DNA from: Malachius bipustulatus
Taxonomy: Eukaryota; Arthropoda; Insecta; Coleoptera; Melyridae
Reading direction: 5' to 3'
NCBI GenBank assembly: GCA_910589415.1
Contig: OU342637.1
Location: forward strand, 36,052,162 to 36,116,161
DNA length: 64,000 nucleotides
Numbering within the stretch: the stretch's first letter is position 1; each line of letters begins with the position of its first letter. Positions 56,962 through 64,000 of the stretch are shown here, one piece after another. Both the position numbers and the translations under genes were made by a program. The notes under the pieces are model-generated. The model was not told the DNA's origin and ran no database searches. It worked only from the letters and a program-made list of their open reading frames with translations.

Positions 56962-57900
56962 ATGAGTGACTGCTTCGTCTGTAAAGAGGCCTTGGACCTC
57001 GACGAAAATCGCGTCATTAAAGAAAAAGGGGTACAAACTCTTCGGAAATCCGCGAATACGAGGGAAGACAAAGAAAATGAGGTCATGTTAAACAACGTTT
57101 CCACCAAGGGTGCTGCGATCATCCCCGTCTTTTGATTTTCAACGCCTGTGTCTCTTTTATGGGGAAATAGTCGACGACGCAATTCGTTATCGCAGAGGTT
57201 TTTGTAAAATCACCAGTAATGAGGCACGAGATTCAATTTTCGAATACCTTATAGACACCGCAGCGATGATTTTGCAACCCAGTGTGATCCGGCGTATCGA
57301 AAATGTTGCCGATCTTGTTTCTGTCAGGTCAGGTCAGGGTCATGCGCGCTGCATAAAACGCATGTACACATCTCCACCAACGACGGAAAAACGTAAATCA
57401 ATTACATCATTGAACATCGAGGCAGCCATGGAAGTAATTTTCGCATACATTGATCAAAATTATGAAGAATGCCAATTTTCACTAACATTCCTTATGGACC
57501 TCATTGATGGTGATTATAAACCTGACCCTAGAACCGTTATCAGGCGCTTGGAAGAAAAGTATAGGGAGGGGGAAATACTCGTTTGTTCGTCTCCGCGGAA
57601 AGGGACCGTCATTCTTCTACGAAGTACAGGGTCTAAGGTCTTATTGCAAGAGTGGTACGAATCACGAAATTCTAATGAGGAGGAAGAAGTGGAACGTTTT
57701 TTACGAGAATCAGCAACAAGAGTTTTGAAACGCGTTATTCGATCGAAAATGTACGACATCACATCTTATCCCCCGTCAGATAATTTCCTCTAAAACATCA
57801 ATGAAGCTGTTCCTGCCCCTCTTCTCATCTTCTTGCATGAATTAATTCTGTCGGAAATCATTAATGCTGTTCGACCACGTGACCACGATCGTTTCTTTCA
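56962..57900 (+). pseudogene. Cys-rich protein of an uncharacterised animal family, decayed
   Basis: The frame from ATG 56962 gives MSDCFVCKEALDLDEN, then KEKGVQTLRKSAN, ending at 57135. A shifted frame (57110-57793) gives SSPSFDFQRLCLFYGE, IRYRRGFCKITSNEARDSIF, ENVADLVSV and a helical part. The helical part contains QFSLTFLMDLIDGDYKPDP, VIRRLEEKY, TVILLRSTGSKVLLQEWY and ATRVLKRVIRSKMYDIT, ending YPPSDNFL, a stop, then PAPLLIFLHELILSEI. From memory this order (C-x2-C module, second C-x2-C/G module, 'C..CG...RG...v...e..dsi', then 'a..il..fy') is that of many unnamed proteins of cnidarians and arthropods. Here the second module has Tyr where Cys is expected, and about 25 residues are lost at the frame change. 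The C-terminal part of the family is absent. Confidence 0.6.
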
Positions 57901-58795
57901 TCACTGAAGTTGACAGTAGGAACTTTTATGTACAAATCCTTTGGATCTCGACTTTTAATCGATGTTCTTTCGTCATTGGGTATGTCATCTTCATACAACG
58001 AAGTCCAAAAATATGAGATTTCGTCAATCCAACAACCAGAACGTGAAATAATTCCTCCAGCATTTACCCAGTAAAATTTCGTCCTGTGGTAGGTACATAA
58101 AATACTATTATTATGAATAATTTAACACAACTTGTACGACAGTCGCTTATACTTTCGAGAGTCTAGAGTTGATTCTACAAATGGATCAAAGTACTTTTCA
58201 TGCATCTCGCAAAATAACGATATATTAATTTTTCTGAATTTTGACAAATTCAAAACCTAAGATTCATGATATTTTGACTACATCAATTATTGGATTGGAC
58301 GAGTGAAAGATTAAGTTCGCAGACTTCGGCGCACTACTGCGCAACAATAATTGGTCCGATTAATGAGATATTGTTATGTAAATGTTCGTAATTGTAAGCG
58401 CTACAAGTTTTTTGGGAACAATTTTTGGATTGCGATTGAAAAAAAAGAGTTATTCCGAAAATACCAAGTTTTCATCCCCTTTGTTCTTAATGAATCACCT
58501 GTAGGTCATTAAATATTGCAAATAGGAAAAAATGTCACATATGCAAGTTTGTGGAGAATGTTTTTCTGAATAAAGTAAGTAATGACACTTTTTTCGGTAA
58601 AATGCGAATTAACGTCGTAACGTGCAAAAACTCCATCCACCCCTAAAACCAATATGGCGGCTAATTCACAAGGGGTAGGAGGTCGCATTTTTGGATTTAG
58701 ACTCTCCATGGACTACCCAACCCCCACACAAAATATTTTCTTTTCCGCATGAAATGCACATTTAAATCCTACTTTGACTGGACTAAATTTCCTAA

Positions 58796-58913
58796 ATAAT
58801 TACGTAATTATTTAAATGAGTGAGATGGAGATATGCAGTTTTTTTGCAATAGAATGAGATGGGGATAATTGATTACGTAATTATTTAGGAAATTATCGTT
58901 TGTGAATTCGGGC
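58796..58913. repeat. Right terminal block of the Cys-rich-protein element
   Basis: This 118-bp block (aatttcctaaataattacgt ... gtgaattcgggc) is nearly the same as the MITE at 20220-20367, including atggagatatgcag, aatgagatggggataat and tttaggaaattatcg. Its two halves are inverted relative to each other, which can form a hairpin. Confidence 0.8.
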
Positions 58914-59281
58914 GTGTTTCTCTTGAATTTCTAGACATAGGGAATTCCCATGTTAAAATAAACTATTGGAAATATTGGCTCCCCTAATTATTTTACAGTA
59001 AAATGTCAAATGTAAAACTTCTTAAGGAAAATAAGCTGCTTCTTATGCTACAATTGCATTTTCATTTGGTTCATCCGTTTTAGAGAAAATCAGGAAAAAC
59101 TTAACGGTTTTTCGTAATTTTTCAAGGTTGCTTTGCTTTTGACAGATAATGCTAAAAATTATTAATTGTCAATGACTGATTGTTCAAAAGTAATTTATTC
59201 ATCATTAAAACTGTAAGTGGCAAAGTATTACTTTTTAAAGAAAGACTTGCAAAGACTTGTTTATAAAAATGAATTATTACC

Positions 59282-59356
59282 TACACCATTGAAGAGAAAA
59301 TAAAATTTATTGAATGGCATAACTCTGGCAATTCACTTAGAAATATTAGAGATTTG
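59282..59356 (+). pseudogene. Transposase helix-turn-helix remnant in the fold-back loop
   Basis: The frame reads YTIEEKIKFIEWHNSGNSLR and NIRDL before a TAA. This resembles the N-terminal helix-turn-helix of mariner-group transposases ('T.eEki.ii.wy.sG.S....'). It supports a transposase-encoding ancestor for the fold-back element. Confidence 0.5.
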
Positions 59357-59613
59357 TAATCATCTTATTAGCATTATCTGTCAAAAGCAAAGCAACCTTG
59401 AAAAACTACGAAAAACCGTTCAGTTTTTCCTGATTTTCTCGAAACCGGATGAACCAAATGAAAATCCAATTATAGCATAAGAAGCAGCTTTTTTTTCTTA
59501 AGAAGTTTTACATTTGACATTTTACTGTAAAATAATTAGGGGAGCCAATATTTCCAATAGTTTATTTTAACATGGGAATTCCCTATGTCCAGAAATTCAA
59601 GAGACACGGTGTA

Positions 59614-59990
59614 GATGCAATTAAGCTATGCTTTGGGGGAAAAATCGGCAAAAAAATCTCCAAAACAGAACATACAGGAACCATGTACCAGAGTGCCAAT
59701 GAAATTATCAGAATGCAAATTAGAACTGAGGTGGGATTTCTCATTGGACACTGCTATTTGAGAGATGAGAGATATTCAAGACAGGGGCCTTCAGAAAAGA
59801 ATCACAAAGTAAATTTTGTAAAGAAGAAGACAAGAACATCTTATGTGATTTTTGTGTGTCCAGCACTGACACGAGCTCGTCATGCAGCCCTGAAACAACT
59901 AACTCGGCCCCAGAAACCTGCCGGAGAACAGGTTTCTTTAAGAAAAATCGGTACACATAACAGCAGGTTTTCTTACTGAGGGCAAGGGGC
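59614..59990 (+). pseudogene. RNase H-clade LINE remnant, continuation after the nested insertion
   Basis: The frame reads DAIKLCFGGKIG, then FLIGHCYLRDERYSRQGPSE and, in frames that shift, VCPALTRARHAALKQL. AIK-L follows the AEI-H seen at 56205, as in LINE RNase H. The 'GH..LR....' and 'CPAL..ARH' steps are the C-terminal knuckle region. At about 59990 another LINE fragment begins abruptly. Confidence 0.6.
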
Positions 59991-59999
59991 AAGGCCTCA

Positions 60000-61500
60000 A
60001 TTCATTCCTCACGGAGCGAAAGAAACAAAATATCTGGGTGTTATCCTTGATAGGAAGCTGCTGTGGAATTCCCATCTGGCAAATATCATCCACAGAGCAA
60101 AAATCTCCTTATGGAGTCGCAAAAAGATCTGTGGAAGTATTTGGGGCATTGATCCCAAGCAAATCCATTGGCTATATGTAATAGTCATCAGACCAATGAT
60201 CGCATATAGCTGTGTAGCTTAGTGGTCCAAAGGCTCACAAGCCTTGGCTAAAATAAATCTTTCAAGTCTACAAAGACAAGCATACCTATCGATTAGTGGA
60301 GCAATGAGCACCACACCATCAGCATCTATAGAAATTCTTCTGGACCTGTCTTCCCTCCACATATACTTGGAAAGAGAAGCCAAATAGACAACATATAGAC
60401 TGTTATACGTCGTACGAAACGCACCAATGGCTTGTGTCATGGAGTGGATCAGGCTACTAGACGACATTTTAAGTCACAGTCTTCTGAGTATGCCCTCAGA
60501 CATGATGTCACATACAACCAACTTCTATACTTCTAATGTCCTCTTTCTAAGCAGAGATGAGTGGGAGCGCGAAACAAATGACCTCCTTAAAGCAGACCTC
60601 ACATGATACACCGACGGCTCCAAGACTCCAACGGGAGCAGGATTCGGAGCATACAACACCGGATAGAGAAGATAATTCTTCTCGAGCCTGGGTCATCATG
60701 CAACAGTATTTCTGGTAGAAATCTATCCCATTGTACTTAGAGCACATTATACTGGAAGAAATGCACTGTACGCGGAAAACAATGCAAAGCGGCTCTCAAA
60801 GATCTTCACTCCATCCGTTGAAACTCAAAACTAGTATGGAACCGTCAAGCAGCACTCAATGCAGTAGCTAAAAATAATAACTTGTCTCTGGCCCGGATGC
60901 CAGGTCACTCTGGCTTTGGAGAGAACGAATGGTCAACATTCTGGCCAGAAGGGGAACTGCATCCATATGTAGAGGACCAGAACCGGTTGTCTGCAAATTT
61001 GAAAATATCGTCAAAACAACAATAAACACCTGGGCAGAGAATAAAGTACGGTAGTACTGGCAAAGTCTACCAGGATTGGTTCATTCTAAGTCCTTCATTA
61101 AGGGACCATCGAAGACCAGAACTAAGAAATTACTGGAGCTCCAAAAGACGGACCTTAGGGCCCTGATAGACCAGTACCTACACAGGACACTGTGTAGAGT
61201 GAACCCCCACTTACACATGATGCGCAGAATGTCACCTGTGCTTACAGGATGAAAAAGCAGCAGAACAGGTTCTATGTAACTGCCCCACTCTGGAAAGAAT
61301 CAGACACTCAATATTCGGAACGAAATATCTCTCTCCAGGAGACCTGGATTCATTCTCGCCCTCTAAGGCCGTTGGCTTCTTAAAAAGCAGTGGCCTGCTG
61401 GGACGGATATAAAAATCTTAGTGTGAGCTATACAGTAGACCAACTGGTCGCAGTGGTGGAGTCGTAACCGACCCACTCACTAATTAACTAAACTAAACTA
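60000..61500 (+). mobile_element. 5'-truncated RNase H-clade LINE, decayed
   Basis: The first part reads GAKETKYLGVILDRKLLWNS, then IDPKQIHWLYVIVIRPMIAY (thumb/connection). After stops comes YTDGSKTPTGAGFGAYNTG (RNase H start, 60609-60665), then, much decayed, MPGHSG-like sequence. It ends with a CHLCLQDEKAAEQVLCNCPT array (61220-61290) and a 3' UTR containing tagaccaactggtcgcagtgg. Stops and frameshifts occur throughout. The element type is that of I/R1/LOA LINEs. Confidence 0.75.
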
Positions 61501-61509
61501 TAAGTGGCC

Positions 61510-63105
61510 AGGCCTCAAAAAATCATAGCAGTAATTTGAATCATTAAATATGAATTTTAACTTATGTATAAAGGAATTTATTATTTATCTAATAAGTATA
61601 ATTATTGCGTCAGGTGACATAATTATTTTCCTCGATAGCGGTAACTGTTTACCATATAATTTTAATTAGAAATTCATTTTAATCACAACTTGGTTCATTA
61701 TTATACTTCCCAGGAATGAGATTTACCAACCATATAAAAAAAAAATTAATTACTATCTCATTAATAAAATAGAAGGTATATTATTATACTCACCCTTTTA
61801 TTGATCAAAGAAACTCTAATCCGACTGCCATTAGTGTGATGTGATGACACATGCTCGTTACCTGACTTATTAATAGGGTGTGTGTGTTGAGACGTCAACA
61901 TTATCTGATATCTTAATTTGATAGCAATCAAGGAGACTCGTTTAATTTCCTATTGTGGCGGAACACCCTTCGCGTGGCAACGTGCGGTAATAACACACAC
62001 ACACACGTGCTCCTTCAAATGAGGCTACCAAACCAACATTGACAGGTTCTTAACGAGACAACACAGCTGCCGTGCCGCTATTCCCTAAATACACGATTAT
62101 ACCAGAATAACTATCGGGAGACCACGACAGACAGATTTTTTTTTCTTATTTTATGATCCTTTGTTATTTAATAGGCACGCGTTGTGTCTGGAACTCTTAA
62201 GTTCTATTTGTTTCATTTTAGGACTTGTAATAATTAATTACGTGCTATGCCGACAATGCGATAGGGAGAACTCGGTGGAATTAGAGATCATGATGGTGGA
62301 AAATATTCATCCTTATTTTGAAACAATTTGTATTTTATAAGCGTTATTCTGAAACTCACAATCATCATCACTGCTTGTAAAATAAAAGATAAAGTTTGGC
62401 TCTCACGAAATCATATTTAGTAATAAGACTGCCACACCTGCTGGAAGGGCAGGAAAGACTGAAAGAGAAAAGAACTAATCTGCTGTTCGAAGTTTTGTTT
62501 TTTGTTAGTTACAACAAACAACAGCATTTTCTAATAAATTTAAAGTTGCCAGAGTGTAATAGCTTGCGTGTGGAGCACGCCTCAAAACTCCATTAAAGAA
62601 ACATAAAAAAAGAACATGTGGCGCCTCACTTTACATCCTAATATCACGCATAAAGTAGCGCTTATTTATGTTAATACTTAATACTTATGGAGATTTTCGG
62701 CGTATAATATTGCGAGTGTCTGTTTAATACTTTTATATTAAATTTCACTCACTCCTTATGTTAGACTGCTATAGGAAGGCCTCGGGTAAAGCACAGGGAC
62801 CGATGTAATTTGTCAGGATTTATGAAACCTTATGTTTGGTGGGGCTCTATATGCTCTTCACTTTTTTTCATAGAAAAAAAATTATGCGAGATTTAAAAGC
62901 GCTCTTTGGATGGTCGATACAACTCCGTTCCATTTTATAAAGAATGCCTTGAATCTGATGTCCTCAACTTGTAGGTATATGTAAAAAAAAGAAGAGAAAA
63001 ACTGCGCATTTTTATACTATTATGAATCTTAAGAAAATTTAGGATTACTTCAGTCATTACTAGATTTATGCTGAAAAAACTAAAAAATTATGATTCCTTG
63101 TTTTA
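61510..63105. other. No supported gene
   Basis: AT-rich with a short (ac)n run near 61993. No protein or RNA gene is recognised. Confidence 0.4.
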
Positions 63106-63111
63106 GCTATA

Positions 63112-63240
63112 CAGGGTGTTCCTAAATAGCAGACACATCCGAAAGGAGGTAATTCTTTGGCTTTTATGTCCAAAAATTCATATAAACATAGGTCCGCAGA
63201 CGATTCGTTACCTATCTACAGGGTACCGAAGGTAAGGGCG
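63112..63240 (+). repeat. Orphan mariner-type terminus
   Basis: TA then CAGGGTGTTCCTAAATAGC, with aaacataggtccgcagacg inside. The layout resembles the start at 40073 (aacatgggtccgtaaacc). No right end was found. Confidence 0.4.
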
Positions 63241-63439
63241 AATAAAAAAAATGTTTATTCTTTATAGCTCCCATAGTTTTTGAAATATTCAGCTCTAATT
63301 TGGCACATAGCTTACGCTGTAGGGCTTACATCATTGAGCATGGCAAATGGTTGTGAGAATGTATAAGAAGATTTTTTTGTAACTCTGGTAATTTGGCTTC
63401 GAGATCGAGCTTATTTAGCAAGAACAAGTTAAGTATATG

Positions 63440-64000
63440 TATTTATTTATTTATTTATTAACTAGCCATTCAAAAGTCAGGAGACCATTTACAGACTGGA
63501 TATGCAGAAGGTAACTAATGTACAGAAATGTATTTATATTAACTAAAAATAGCGGAACAATAGAATGAATTTTACAGAATTAGGTATTATTACAAATTTA
63601 ATTAATCCAAAAGAACAGCCTTTACTTCCTCGGTCGATGCAGAAAAAATGTCAAGGATCTGTTGAAATTTGCAGTAGAGAGAGCACATAATATTATAAAT
63701 TGGAGAGTGCTGCGCATTAGACTTGTGCGTGCATGACTCAGGTAAAAAGTATTACTGAATCTCGCTTCGAGTCTTGGGGTAGCGATGTTTAAACGAGCCA
63801 GAAGGTTAGGACAGTCAATCAAATATGTCACCAGTTTAGGTATGCAAGAACAAGACTGCTGCAGACTCTCTGCGGGCTTTCAGACTTTGAAGTGAGAACT
63901 GGTTCAGCAGTGAGTCTTGGGGGTAACCTATTGGAGGATAAACAGAGCTGATCTTGTAGCTGAGAAATTTTAGAAAGCGGCGTTGTACATTTTCAAAAGA
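63440..64000 (-). mobile_element. Jockey-like LINE 3' end, runs off the window
   Basis: On the minus strand, from the window edge, the translation reads SFENVQRRFLKFLSYKISS, VYPPIGYP and LQSLKARRESAAVLFLH, then a break. It continues LLARLNIATPRLEARFSNTF and LSHARTSLMRSTLQFI to a stop at 63622. This parallels VQRSFLKYLCYRLDG, YPPRGY and LLSRVNFLVPRPCARFSCAF of the LINE at 48953-50987. A (aaat)n tail lies at 63440-63462. One stop in the C-terminal frame shows decay. Confidence 0.8.

Larger units (their letters stand above)
56221..58914. mobile_element. Long-TIR transposon encoding an uncharacterised cysteine-rich protein
   Basis: The termini are GCCCGTATTCACAAACG on the left and CGTTTGTGAATTCGGGC on the right. 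Inverted arms lie at 56244-56716 and 58321-58795 and are almost identical. The right end has an extra subterminal block (58796-58890), itself an imperfect palindrome around taattacgtaatta, that is missing on the left. TGTT at 56217-56220 and 58915-58918 is a candidate target duplication (alternatively 5 bp with one mismatch). The 1.6-kb centre encodes a decayed Cys-rich protein. The superfamily is not identified from the sequence. Confidence 0.8.
56214..59611. mobile_element. TA-flanked fold-back element, interrupted by the Cys-rich-protein element
   Basis: If 56221-58914 is removed with one copy of the duplicated TGTT, the left end reads CACTGTTTCTCTTGAATTTC. The right end read inverse is CACCGTGTCTCTTGAATTTC. 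TA flanks both (56212-56213 and 59612-59613). Arms are 58915-59155 (plus 56214-56220) and 59368-59611. The loop (59156-59367) encodes a short helix-turn-helix-like piece, suggesting a deletion derivative of a mariner-like transposon. Confidence 0.75.

Noticed and set aside
1..64000. CRISPR arrays, operons, rRNA operons or complete tRNA genes
   Set aside because: None was seen. Repeats are dispersed or inverted transposon sequence and genes carry introns, consistent with eukaryotic nuclear DNA.

Overview
The window looks like nuclear DNA of an arthropod, most likely an insect. It is AT-rich and intron-rich, contains coding exons of a Dpr/zig-8-type two-immunoglobulin-domain gene, and is packed with insect-type transposable elements (jockey-like and RNase H-bearing LINEs, gypsy LTR remnants, DUF4817 mariner-like transposons, a PIF/Harbinger MITE, TA-flanked fold-back elements). 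I see no operons, bacterial-type genes or CRISPR arrays. The order of insect cannot be fixed from the sequence alone.

Layout. Positions 1-9500: mostly non-coding; a weakly repetitive tract at 3.86-5.5 kb, a small fold-back repeat, a rearranged LINE fragment (6.7-7.2 kb) and a GC-rich island (7.57-7.87 kb). Positions 9514-17326, minus strand: four exons of a Dpr-like gene with matching splice sites and intron phases. Its introns hold a Harbinger MITE, a 5S-rRNA-like segment, a decayed gypsy gag, a DUF4817 transposase tail and a 278-bp MITE. Positions 17.4-25.6 kb: two more TIR elements, an internally deleted LINE and AT-rich sequence. Positions 26.16-27.51 kb: a deleted gypsy-like element (partial 5' LTR, primer-binding site, integrase C-terminus, 3' LTR). 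Positions 27.9-32.9 kb: an intronless HSP70 pseudogene split by a 5'-truncated LINE with an intact 987-codon ORF2 and by a solo LTR with its target duplication. Positions 33-48.9 kb: largely non-coding with scattered repeats, a fold-back element (41.2-42.0 kb), an LTR-like promoter segment (about 44.5 kb) and LINE debris. Positions 48.95-53.67 kb: a 5'-truncated jockey-like LINE with an 8-bp target duplication, then a 2.65-kb mariner-like element with about 510-bp TIRs and a tRNA-type SINE inside it. Positions 55.9-61.5 kb: nested insertions in RNase H LINE remnants. Positions 63.4-64 kb: the 3' end of another jockey-like LINE on the minus strand, running off the window.

The most unusual object is at 56221-58914: an element with about 475-bp inverted arms and GCCCG termini, encoding a decayed protein of an uncharacterised cysteine-rich animal family. 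It sits in the terminal repeat of a TA-flanked fold-back element, which itself sits in a LINE RNase H region. A 148-bp MITE at 20220-20367 carries the same termini and looks like a non-autonomous relative. The only host gene supported here is the Dpr-like cell-surface gene; nearly everything else recognisable is mobile DNA at different stages of decay.
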